From assembly GCA_045661305.1 (NCBI GenBank), contig JAZRFJ010000004.1, forward strand, positions 1 to 47,245: a stretch of 47,245 bases of DNA, read 5' to 3'. Shown here piece after piece: positions 24,094-30,798 of this stretch. The notes under the pieces were generated by a model. It did not search any database, had not been told where the DNA came from, and worked only from the letters and a program-made list of their open reading frames with translations. The position numbers and the translations under genes are program-made. This stretch comes from UMGS1840 sp045661305. Its GTDB lineage: Bacteria; Bacillota; Clostridia; UMGS1840. How positions within the stretch are numbered: the first letter of the stretch is position 1; every line of letters starts with the position of its first letter.

Positions 24094-25164
24094 ATGGCAA
24101 ACAGTGTTAAGGTAAAATACTATGACCCTACGGGAAAAGCCCGAGAGGGATATATTATTGATAATAAAACTTATAAAGACCCTGATGGTAATGAAAGAGT
24201 AGATATCGGCTCGGTTGTTGAAACAGCAGGAGGAACATATACTTTAACGAAAAACGGTGGTGTTAAAACGAATTTTTTGCAGGAGAATTATGACAGGGCG
24301 GAAGAACAGTTGCGTTCAGCAAAGAGAGCTGCTGCAAATGCTTTGGAACGAAAATATAAATCGCTTGTATATGAGATTGAAAATAATAAGAGAAACACAA
24401 GAAAAAATTATGATGAGGCAGTTGCTGACAATAATCAGCAAAAAGAGCTTAGCCAAAAAAAGCTTAATCAGCTTTTAAAAGCACAAGGAATAAGTGGGGG
24501 TGCAAGCGAAAGCTCAATCATCGCAAATGCAATATTATTTGAGGAAAAAAATAATGAGCTTACCCGTGATTATAATAAAACAATTTCAGATTATGATTTG
24601 ATGCTTCTTAATCTGGCAAATGAAAAAGAACATGAGATTTTGAAAAGCAATTCAGAGTATGATACACTATATGCGGATTTACTCTCAAAAAGGGCGAATG
24701 CACAAAATGAGGCTCTGTTTGATGAATTATCACTTTATTCCCAGAATTATCGTTTTAATTCGGAAGAAGAAAGAAAGTCAAATGAAAGCCAAAGAGATTA
24801 TGAAAGAAAAATTTATGAAGACGAGAGAGATTACAACAGAAATGTTTTTGAAAGCGACAGACAGTTTGCATTTGATTACGAAACGGACAAGCGTGATTAT
24901 GACAGAGCCGTATATGAGGATGACAGGGATTATAACAGGGAAGTTTACGAAAATGACAGAGATTATAGCAGAGGGGTGTATGAAAATAACAGGAGCTATA
25001 ATCTTTCTTCCTCAAAGTATAATACATCATTAGAAAAAGATGATTACCAAAAAAGGTTAAAAGATGCTGAAATTCGTGCTCAAGGCGGAGATTATAGCGG
25101 ATATGCAAAGCTTTTTGGCTGGAGTGATGAAAAAATGAGAGAGATACAGGGAAATATCAAATAA
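24094..25164 (+). CDS. Coiled-coil protein with 11-residue repeats, last gene of the phage cluster
   Basis: The 356-residue protein has a small N-terminal beta-type domain (1-58), a long helical coiled coil (60-215) containing LLKAQGISGGASESSIIAN (a motif shared with internal or ejection-type proteins in other Bacillota phages, from memory), then six 11-residue units at 234-299 of the form RDYxRxVYExD, and a C-terminal DAEIRAQGGDYSGYAKLFGW. The 11-residue spacing is that of a right-handed hendecad coiled coil. It may be an ejection protein, a tail-needle or a fibre-like part; I cannot choose. The ribosome site is GAGGA, and a bidirectional terminator follows its stop by 9 bases. Confidence 0.7.
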   Translation: MANSVKVKYYDPTGKAREGYIIDNKTYKDPDGNERVDIGSVVETAGGTYTLTKNGGVKTNFLQENYDRAEEQLRSAKRAAANALERKYKSLVYEIENNKRNTRKNYDEAVADNNQQKELSQKKLNQLLKAQGISGGASESSIIANAILFEEKNNELTRDYNKTISDYDLMLLNLANEKEHEILKSNSEYDTLYADLLSKRANAQNEALFDELSLYSQNYRFNSEEERKSNESQRDYERKIYEDERDYNRNVFESDRQFAFDYETDKRDYDRAVYEDDRDYNREVYENDRDYSRGVYENNRSYNLSSSKYNTSLEKDDYQKRLKDAEIRAQGGDYSGYAKLFGWSDEKMREIQGNIK

Positions 25165-25172
25165 ATTTATTA

Positions 25173-25207
25173 AAAAAATAAACGGTGGCAAATGCCACCG
25201 TTTATTT
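25173..25207. terminator. Bidirectional terminator between phage cluster and PFL operon
   Basis: A near-perfect 15-bp stem (aaataaacggtggca / tgccaccgtttattt) with a two-base loop has A runs on the left and T runs on the right, so it can stop transcripts from both directions: the phage cluster (+) and the PFL operon (-). Confidence 0.9.
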
Positions 25208-25218
25208 TAAGTTTTTTA

Positions 25219-25452
25219 CTACATTGATTCATGAATTGTACGGTTTATAACATCGTCCTGCTGTTCTTTTGTTAATTTGATAAAGTTTACAGCATAACCG
25301 GAAACACGGATTGTAAGCTGTGGGTATTTTTCAGGATGTGCCTGAGCGTCAAGCAAGGTTTCACGGTTAAAAACATTTACATTGAGGTGGTGACCTCCGT
25401 CAGCAACATATGCGTCTAACATACTAACCAAATTATCTACTTTCTGTGACAT
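25219..25452 (-). CDS. Glycyl-radical domain of pyruvate formate-lyase as a separate protein
   Basis: This 77-residue protein is the C-terminal part of PFL: HLNVNVFNRETLLDAQAHPEKYPQL followed by the glycyl-radical loop TIRVSGYAVNF with radical Gly52. The usual PFL carries this domain at its own C-terminus; here the catalytic protein stops at GKDD and this protein resumes at KVDNLVSMLDAYVADGG. Its ATG at 25452 has a clean GGAG site 8 bases upstream, inside a 51-bp intergenic region, so it is made on its own rather than by frameshift. It resembles GrcA (YfiD), which in E. coli replaces an oxygen-cleaved PFL C-terminus, but here it appears to be the only copy of the domain. The frame is open to 25470. 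Confidence 0.9.
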   Translation of the reverse strand: MSQKVDNLVSMLDAYVADGGHHLNVNVFNRETLLDAQAHPEKYPQLTIRVSGYAVNFIKLTKEQQDDVINRTIHESM

Positions 25453-25503
25453 AATAGTGTCTCCTTTCAAATAATTGTTATATTTTTATTTTTTTATTTA
25501 AAA

Positions 25504-27531
25504 TTAATCATCTTTACCTAATGAATCTGGTGTTATAGAGAATGTATTTGAAATACCGTCTCTGCAGTATTCATAAGGAATTTTTGCAACAGATTCAAGT
25601 GAAGCAAGAGCACCGTTTGTATCTCTTCCGTGCATTGGATTAGCACCTGGAGCAAGCGGAATACCTGCTTTTCTTCCGTCAGGTGTGTTACCTGTTTTCT
25701 TACCATAAACAACATTTGATGTAATAGTAAGAATTGACATTGTAGGAACACTTTCTCTGTATGTGTAATGTGATTTGATTTTGTTCATGAATGATTTAAC
25801 AACTTTAACTGCAAGCTCGTCAGCACGGTCATCGTTGTTACCGTATTTAGGGTAATCACCCTCAATTCTGTAATCAACTACGAGTCCGTTTTCATCTCTT
25901 ATCGGATAAACATCAGCATATTTAATAGCTGAAAGTGAATCCGCTACGCATGAAAGACCTGCAATACCAGTTGCGAAGAATCTGCGTACTTTTGTATCAT
26001 GGAGAGCCATTTCAATTGCTTCGTAGCAATATTTATCGTGCATGTAATGGATAAGGTTAAGTGTATTTACATATAAATCAGCAAGCCAATCCATCATTGT
26101 GTCGTATTTTTCCATAACTTCATCAAAATCAAGCTTACCGTCAGATGTAATAGCTTCAAATTTTGGTGAAACCTGCATTGGTTTACCTGTCTTTTTATCT
26201 AAAGTCATTTCATCTTTACCACCGTTAATAGCATAAAGAAGACATTTAGCAAGGTTAGCACGAGCTCCGAAGAACTGCATATCTTTACCAACCTTCATAC
26301 AGCTTACACAACATGCGATACAATAGTCATCACCCATTTCAGGTCTCATCAAATCATCGCTTTCGTACTGGATAGCTGATGTTTTGATTGACATTTCAGC
26401 ACAGAAGTTTTTGAAGTTCTGCGGTAAATTTTTTGACCACAATACTGTGAGGTTTGGTTCAGGAGCAGGTCCCAAGTTTACAAGTGTGTGGAGTACACGG
26501 AAAGAGTTCTTTGTAACAAGAGTTCTTCCGTCAACACCCATACCGCCGATAGCTTCTGTTACCCATGTAGGGTCACCTGAGAAAAGCTCATTGTATGATG
26601 GGATTCTCATGAATTTAACAATTCTTAATTTCATAATGAAGTGGTCGATAAATTCCTGAGCTTCTTCTTCAGTTATTACACCGTTTTTAAGGTCTCTTTC
26701 AATATAAATATCAAGGAATGTTGAAGTACGGCCTATTGACATAGCAGCACCGTTTTGGTCCTTAACTGCACCAAGATAACCAAAGTATAAGAACTGGATA
26801 GCTTCTTTTGCATTTTTTGCTGGCTTTGAAATATCATAGCCATATGAAGCAGCCATTTCCTTTAATGCTTTAAGTGCTTTAATCTGTTCTGAAAGTTCTT
26901 CTCTGTCACGAATTCTTTCAGGTGTCATATCACCTCTGATATTTAACTTATCAGCTTCCTTTTGCTCAACAAGATAGTCAATACCATAAAGTGCAATTCT
27001 ACGATAGTCGCCTACGATACGGCCTCTTCCGTATGTATCCGGAAGACCTGTAAGGATATGAGCAGATCTTGCTGCTCTCATTTCAGGGGTATATGCATCA
27101 AAAACACCGTCGTTATGTGTTTTACGGTATTTTGTGAAAATTTCATCAACTTCAGGGTCAATAGTGTATCCGTAAGATGCAAGAGCTTCTTTTGCCATTT
27201 TTCTTCCGCCGAAAGGCTGTAATGAACGTTTAAAAGGCACATCGGTCTGAACACCTACAATTTTTTCTAAATCCTTATCGAGATAACCAGGTCCGTGACT
27301 TGTTAATGTAGAAACTATTTTTGTGTCTGCATCAAGCACTCCACCGTTTTCTCTTTCTTTTTTGGATAAGTCGCAAACTATATCCCATAATTTTTTTGTT
27401 GCTTCAGTAGCGGGAGCCAAAAAGCTGTCATCGCCTTCATATGGAGTGTAGTTTCTCTGTATAAAGTCTCTTACATTAACTTCGTTATCACTCCATTTTC
27501 CCGGAACAAAGCCATTCCATTGTTCAAACAT
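25504..27531 (-). CDS. pflB: Pyruvate formate-lyase catalytic subunit, lacking its own radical domain
   Basis: PFL splits pyruvate plus CoA into acetyl-CoA and formate under anaerobic conditions. The 675-residue protein contains the full catalytic barrel: FGGRKMAKEAL, the active-site Cys407-Cys408 pair in YCIACCVS, and the following GKDMQFFGARANL. It ends SITPDSLGKDD, exactly where normal PFL continues into the glycyl-radical domain, which is encoded by the next gene. Together the two make about 752 residues, the normal PFL length. The start has AAAGGAGA at the right distance. The upstream 100 bp holds a hairpin (27558-27586). It lies downstream of pflA and a thioredoxin-like gene on the same strand. 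Confidence 0.95.
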   Translation of the reverse strand: MFEQWNGFVPGKWSDNEVNVRDFIQRNYTPYEGDDSFLAPATEATKKLWDIVCDLSKKERENGGVLDADTKIVSTLTSHGPGYLDKDLEKIVGVQTDVPFKRSLQPFGGRKMAKEALASYGYTIDPEVDEIFTKYRKTHNDGVFDAYTPEMRAARSAHILTGLPDTYGRGRIVGDYRRIALYGIDYLVEQKEADKLNIRGDMTPERIRDREELSEQIKALKALKEMAASYGYDISKPAKNAKEAIQFLYFGYLGAVKDQNGAAMSIGRTSTFLDIYIERDLKNGVITEEEAQEFIDHFIMKLRIVKFMRIPSYNELFSGDPTWVTEAIGGMGVDGRTLVTKNSFRVLHTLVNLGPAPEPNLTVLWSKNLPQNFKNFCAEMSIKTSAIQYESDDLMRPEMGDDYCIACCVSCMKVGKDMQFFGARANLAKCLLYAINGGKDEMTLDKKTGKPMQVSPKFEAITSDGKLDFDEVMEKYDTMMDWLADLYVNTLNLIHYMHDKYCYEAIEMALHDTKVRRFFATGIAGLSCVADSLSAIKYADVYPIRDENGLVVDYRIEGDYPKYGNNDDRADELAVKVVKSFMNKIKSHYTYRESVPTMSILTITSNVVYGKKTGNTPDGRKAGIPLAPGANPMHGRDTNGALASLESVAKIPYEYCRDGISNTFSITPDSLGKDD

Positions 27532-27557
27532 TCTAATCTCTCCTTTTTATAGATATT

Positions 27558-27586
27558 GTATTGTTTTAGTTTTTTAAAAACAATAC
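27558..27586 (-). other. Hairpin between thioredoxin-like gene and pflB
   Basis: Arms gtattgtttt and aaaacaatac form a 10-bp stem about 27 bp upstream of pflB. It could be a partial terminator or processing site that lets pflB be expressed at a level different from pflA. There is no clear promoter behind it. Confidence 0.45.
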
Positions 27587-27630
27587 GATTTTTAACATTT
27601 ATATATAATTTAGAAAATTATAAACATTTT

Positions 27631-27951
27631 TTATTTTTTATTAAAATGCTCAGAAATTTTTGCATCAATCCATAGCTCTAAAATTTCTTCAGGCTGAAAG
27701 CCCGTTGCTCTTGCAAAAACTTCGCCGTCATCACATAAAAGAATAGTCGGAACTCTGTCAACTTCAAACATTTTTATGATTTCGCTTGTTTCTTCAGTAG
27801 CTTCTATATTAACTAATCTGCAATCTGTTCTTTTACTTACAATGCTGTTTAACACAGGCATAAGTGAAAGACAGTTTGCACAGGATTCACCGCTTATTTC
27901 AATAACTGAGATTCCTTTAAGTTGTTCTTTATAATTATTTTTGTTAATCAT
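27631..27951 (-). CDS. Thioredoxin-like protein in the PFL operon
   Basis: The 106-residue protein has a thioredoxin fold signature: the redox motif is CANC (24-27, in ESCANCLSLMP) instead of CGPC, and the cis-Pro region is DRVPTILLCDDGEVFARATGF. It lies between pflA (stop 6 bp upstream) and pflB, and its ribosome site GAGGA overlaps the pflA end. Its likely job is thiol chemistry connected to PFL or PFL-activating enzyme, for instance keeping the Cys407-Cys408 pair or the iron-sulphur cluster thiols reduced. This is inference from position; the family alone does not say. Confidence 0.82.
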   Translation of the reverse strand: MINKNNYKEQLKGISVIEISGESCANCLSLMPVLNSIVSKRTDCRLVNIEATEETSEIIKMFEVDRVPTILLCDDGEVFARATGFQPEEILELWIDAKISEHFNKK

Positions 27952-27957
27952 TATTCA

Positions 27958-28695
27958 TCAGTCCTCAATATTTTTACGAAGGATTTTTTTTGCATTTTCT
28001 ACTCTGTCTTTTTTTGGTGGCTCGACACCTTCAAGTCTGTATTTTATTCCAAGCTTGTCATATTTTGATTTTCCCATTGTATGATAGGGGAGAACTTCAA
28101 TATGTTCAACTGTTTTTAGTGTATCAATAAATGCTTTTAGTGCTGTAATATCTTCATCAACATCTGTGATTTTTGGTATAAGCACATATCTTATCCACAT
28201 CTTCTTATTATTGTCACTCAAGTATTTCGCAAAAGAAAGCGTATTTTTGTTTGATACTCCCGTAAGTTCGGTATGAGCTTCATCAGATATGTGTTTTATA
28301 TCAAGTAAAAACAAATCGGTATATTTAATAAGCTCATTATGCTTTTCCAAAAGTTCTTTATCATTTTCATCAAACATATATCCTGAAGTGTCAACAGCAG
28401 TATTTATACCTTCGTTTTTTAATTTTTTGAAAAGCTCTATGATAAAATCAATCTGTAAAAGAGGTTCACCGCCCGAAACGGTAACACCACCTTTTTCACC
28501 AAAATAATTTTTATATCTTACTATTCTTGACACAATTTCGTCAGACGTATATTCATTGCCACCGTCATATTTCCATGTATCGGGATTATGACAATATTTA
28601 CATCTTAACGGACAACCCTGAAAGAAAACGACAAATCTTATTCCAGGACCGTCAACTGTTCCAAAAGATTCAAAAGAATGAATTTTTGCTTTCAT
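27958..28695 (-). CDS. pflA: Pyruvate formate-lyase activating enzyme
   Basis: PFL-AE is a radical SAM enzyme that removes the pro-S hydrogen of the PFL glycine to make the catalytic glycyl radical. The 245-residue length fits the family. The iron-sulphur motif is CPLRCKYC (Cys28, Cys32, Cys35), followed by the SAM-binding TVSGGEPLLQ. The protein starts with the typical HSFESFGTVDGPGIRFVVFFQGC. It is the first gene of the operon, with a strong promoter and a leader that forms two back-to-back hairpins. The substrate glycine here lies on a separate 77-residue protein. Confidence 0.97.
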   Translation of the reverse strand: MKAKIHSFESFGTVDGPGIRFVVFFQGCPLRCKYCHNPDTWKYDGGNEYTSDEIVSRIVRYKNYFGEKGGVTVSGGEPLLQIDFIIELFKKLKNEGINTAVDTSGYMFDENDKELLEKHNELIKYTDLFLLDIKHISDEAHTELTGVSNKNTLSFAKYLSDNNKKMWIRYVLIPKITDVDEDITALKAFIDTLKTVEHIEVLPYHTMGKSKYDKLGIKYRLEGVEPPKKDRVENAKKILRKNIED

Positions 28696-28725
28696 CTTTT
28701 AGTGGTTTCTCCAATCGCTTGTAGT

Positions 28726-28778
28726 TAGCCGAAAGGATTACCTCCGTTCGGCTATGGAAAGTATATATTCCCTTTCCA
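28726..28778 (-). promoter_or_regulatory. Two contiguous hairpins in the pflA leader
   Basis: On the minus strand the leader folds into TGGAAAG...CTTTCCA (28778-28755) and, with no gap, TAGCCGAACGGA...TCCTTTCGGCTA (28754-28726, 11 of 12 pairs, loop GGTAA). The first stem begins at about the predicted transcription start, so the RNA would carry a stem-loop at its very 5' end. It matches no riboswitch family that I recognise. A 5'-terminal stem usually protects an mRNA from decay; a ligand-sensing or protein-binding role is possible. Confidence 0.6.
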
Positions 28779-28784
28779 CATTGT

Positions 28785-28813
28785 ATTATAACATATATTA
28801 TAAAATATTTCAA
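28785..28813 (-). promoter_or_regulatory. Promoter of the PFL operon
   Basis: On the minus strand TTGAAA (28813-28808), a 17-bp spacer and TATAAT (28790-28785), with the start of transcription expected near 28778. A second, weaker TATAAT-like sequence lies within the spacer. Confidence 0.75.
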
Positions 28814-28937
28814 GCTATTTTTTAAAAATTTCCGTTTTTTTTATACATATTTTGCAATATGTTAAGAAAGGATGGTTTTTTGTCAATTATGGCTTTATTC
28901 TTATATTTAAAAAATCGCACAAAACACTTAAAATTCC

Positions 28938-28966
28938 TTGACTTTTTGTTAGTGTTATTATATAAT
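28938..28966 (+). promoter_or_regulatory. Promoter of the rRNA methyltransferase gene
   Basis: TTGACT (28938-28943), a 17-bp spacer and perfect TATAAT (28961-28966), 79 bp upstream of the start codon. The leader that follows carries a ribosome site and hairpin. Confidence 0.75.
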
Positions 28967-28997
28967 AAAGTGTAAAGCAAAATTTCAAAAAAAGACA

Positions 28998-29048
28998 GAG
29001 GAAAGGGAAGCGGATTTTGTTTAACTAACCGCTTCGTATATAGATATG
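28998..29048 (+). promoter_or_regulatory. Distant ribosome site joined to the start by a hairpin
   Basis: The only Shine-Dalgarno-like sequence, GAGGAAAGG (28998-29006), is about 40 bases upstream of the ATG at 29046, too far to work directly. Between them GAAGCGG (29007-29013) and CCGCTTC (29029-29035) form a perfect 7-bp stem. Folding it leaves about 10 bases between the site and the ATG, a normal distance. An in-frame TAA at 29022-29024 rules out an earlier start. This looks like a hairpin-bridged initiation site. Confidence 0.55.
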
Positions 29049-29921
29049 TGGATTTCAGAATATTGGAAAGATTTTGAGCTTTTAGATGCTTATGACGGAT
29101 ATAAGCTTGAAAAATGGAAGAATGTAAAGCTTTTAAGACCTGACCCACAGGTTGTGTGGAAAAACAAAAAAGTGGGTAAAGAACAGGTTGATGCGAAATA
29201 TTTCAGAAGCTCTAAAGGCGGAGGAGAGTGGAAGTTTTATAAAAAGCTTCCTGAAGAATGGGAAATTGAGTACCGTGATTTGAAATTTACGGTGCGTCCG
29301 ACAGGATTTAAACATACAGGACTTTTTCCTGAACAGGCTGTAAACTGGGATTTTGCAAGAAATATGATAAAATCAGGAAAAGAGAAAATAAATGGCAGAA
29401 ACCCAAATGTTCTTAACCTTTTTGCATATACAGGCGGAGCTACGGTAGCTTGCCTTAAAGAAGGGGCAGATGTTTGTCATCTTGATGCTTCAAAATCCAT
29501 CGTTACATGGGCAAAAAAGAATGTTACATTAAACGGTTTAGAGGATAAAAATGTCCGTTTTATAGTTGATGACGCACAGAAATTTGTTGAAAGAGAAATA
29601 AAGAGAAACAAAAAATATGATGGAATTATTATGGACCCGCCGTCATACGGGAGAGGTCCTAACGGAGAATTGTGGAAAATTGAAGATAAAATTTATGACC
29701 TCATAACCTCTTGTATTTCGCTTTTTTCGGATACACCGCTGTTTTTTATAATAAATACTTATACAACAGGGCTTTCAAACACCGTAATGGAAAATATTCT
29801 AAATCTTACAATGAAAAAGAAATTCGGTGGAAGTGTTATGGCAGATGAAATCGGATTTTTTGCTAAAGAGTCGGAAATATATTTACCATGCGGTTCAACT
29901 GCAAGATGGCAGTTTTTGTAA
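29046..29921 (+). CDS. Class I SAM-dependent rRNA methyltransferase
   Basis: The 291-residue protein belongs to the RlmI/RlmK-like group that methylates 23S rRNA cytosine or guanine, but without the N-terminal PUA domain. Features are ISEYWKDFELLDAYDGYKLEKW at the N-terminus, GLFPEQAVNWDF, SAM-binding VLNLFAYTGGATVA, CHLDASKSIVTWAKKN and the catalytic-loop IIMDPPSYGRGP. The PPSYGRG block shows a cytosine-C5 or guanine-type site; the exact base cannot be told. The start lacks a nearby ribosome site (see the hairpin entry). It is followed by ecfA1 after 24 bp. Confidence 0.88.
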   Translation: MWISEYWKDFELLDAYDGYKLEKWKNVKLLRPDPQVVWKNKKVGKEQVDAKYFRSSKGGGEWKFYKKLPEEWEIEYRDLKFTVRPTGFKHTGLFPEQAVNWDFARNMIKSGKEKINGRNPNVLNLFAYTGGATVACLKEGADVCHLDASKSIVTWAKKNVTLNGLEDKNVRFIVDDAQKFVEREIKRNKKYDGIIMDPPSYGRGPNGELWKIEDKIYDLITSCISLFSDTPLFFIINTYTTGLSNTVMENILNLTMKKKFGGSVMADEIGFFAKESEIYLPCGSTARWQFL

Positions 29922-29945
29922 TTAAGGATAGTGAAAAATATAAAA

Positions 29946-30794
29946 ATGAATATACAAGATAAAAGAATAATACAAGTAAATAGTGTCGCTTTTTCATATG
30001 AAAACGGAAGAAAAATTTTAGAGGATTTTTCTCTTGAAATAGAGAAGGGCAGTTTTGTTGCACTTCTTGGCCATAACGGAAGCGGGAAATCATCATTATC
30101 TAAGCTTTTAAATGCAACGCTTATTCCTGATGAGGGAGTTATATATATTGACGGAGTTGATACTAAAAACGAGGAGACACTTTTTGATGTGAGGAAAAAC
30201 TGCGGACTTGTTTTTCAGAATCCCGATAATCAGATTATCGCATCAATAGTTGAAGATGACGTTGCTTTTGCTCCTGAAAATTTGGGAGTAGAGCCTTCGG
30301 AAATAAGAAAAAGAGTTGATGAAGCTTTAGAAAATGTGGGAATGTATGAATACAAAGATTCGTCCCCGTATCATTTGTCAGGCGGACAAAAACAGAGAGT
30401 TGCGATTGCGGGAATTGTTGCTATGCGTCCGAAAATTATCGTTTTAGACGAGCCGACAGCAATGCTTGACCCTGTTGGAAGAAACGATGTTATAAAAACT
30501 GTGATGCGTCTTAATAAAGAATTTGGGATAACAGTTATTTTAATAACTCACAATATGGAAGAAGCAATAAATGCCGAGAGAATTATTGTAATGGAAAAGG
30601 GAAAAATTCTTCTTGACGGAACACCCAAAGAGGTGTTTTCAAAGTATGACACACTAAAGGAAACAGGCCTTGATGTTCCGCAGATTACAAGCTTATCACA
30701 TGTGCTCTATAAAGAAGGTATATTTGATGATGGTTGTATTCTTAGTATTGATGAATTTTTGGAAAAGATAGTAGAATTGACAAAGAAAGGCTAA
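29946..30794 (+). CDS. ecfA1: ECF transporter ATPase EcfA1
   Basis: This is one of two ATPases of an energy-coupling-factor transporter that powers vitamin or metal uptake. The 282-residue protein has Walker A GHNGSGKSS, Q-loop VFQNPDNQ, signature LSGGQKQR and Walker B IIVLDEPTA. The DNPDNQI and GLDVPQIT blocks are typical of EcfA1. The start is uncertain: GTG 29931 has AAGGA only two bases upstream and ATG 29946 has it 17 bases upstream; I prefer ATG 29946 because family members start close to RIIQVNSVAFSY. It is four bases before ecfA2. Confidence 0.93.
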   Translation: MNIQDKRIIQVNSVAFSYENGRKILEDFSLEIEKGSFVALLGHNGSGKSSLSKLLNATLIPDEGVIYIDGVDTKNEETLFDVRKNCGLVFQNPDNQIIASIVEDDVAFAPENLGVEPSEIRKRVDEALENVGMYEYKDSSPYHLSGGQKQRVAIAGIVAMRPKIIVLDEPTAMLDPVGRNDVIKTVMRLNKEFGITVILITHNMEEAINAERIIVMEKGKILLDGTPKEVFSKYDTLKETGLDVPQITSLSHVLYKEGIFDDGCILSIDEFLEKIVELTKKG

Positions 30795-30798
30795 AAAA

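Larger units (their letters stand above)
15719..25164 (+). mobile_element. Phage-derived head and neck gene cluster lacking integration, tail and lysis genes
   Basis: Eleven same-strand genes in canonical packaging-to-neck order: small terminase, large terminase, small membrane protein, portal, two tiny proteins, scaffold-like, capsid, connector-like, nozzle-like and a coiled-coil repeat protein. All frames are open, junctions are tight or overlapping and ribosome sites are good. The unit is bounded by host genes (ldhA left, pfl right) and by terminators on both sides. No integrase, excisionase, repressor, replication, tail tube, tape measure, receptor-binding, holin-endolysin pair or att repeat is seen. 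An inverted-repeat element shared with host DNA at 43 kb lies between capsid and connector. Either a domesticated particle system, a satellite or gene-transfer-agent-like locus, or a stripped prophage. Confidence 0.75.

Noticed and set aside
24094..25164. Receptor-binding tail fibre
   Set aside because: No collagen-like, lectin-like or beta-helix sequence is visible; the content is helical with hendecad repeats, so a fibre call is not supported, although not excluded.
15719..25164. Encapsulin nanocompartment
   Set aside because: Terminase, portal, scaffold and neck genes are present; encapsulin systems have only a shell protein with cargo enzymes. This is a DNA-packaging set.
25453..25503. 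The split of pflB as an assembly or frameshift artefact
   Set aside because: The small radical-domain gene has a proper GGAG site and ATG in a 51-bp AT-rich spacer that does not code for PFL-like sequence in any frame, so a single-base error cannot explain it.
26384..27222. Plus-strand open frames opposite pflB
   Set aside because: They lie wholly within the strongly conserved pflB coding region, have no ribosome sites and no recognisable protein features.
28726..28778. ZTP (pfl motif) riboswitch before pflA
   Set aside because: The conserved ZTP aptamer bases, including the CCGCC-rich 3' half and the GGG/UGGC elements, are not found; only two simple stems are present.
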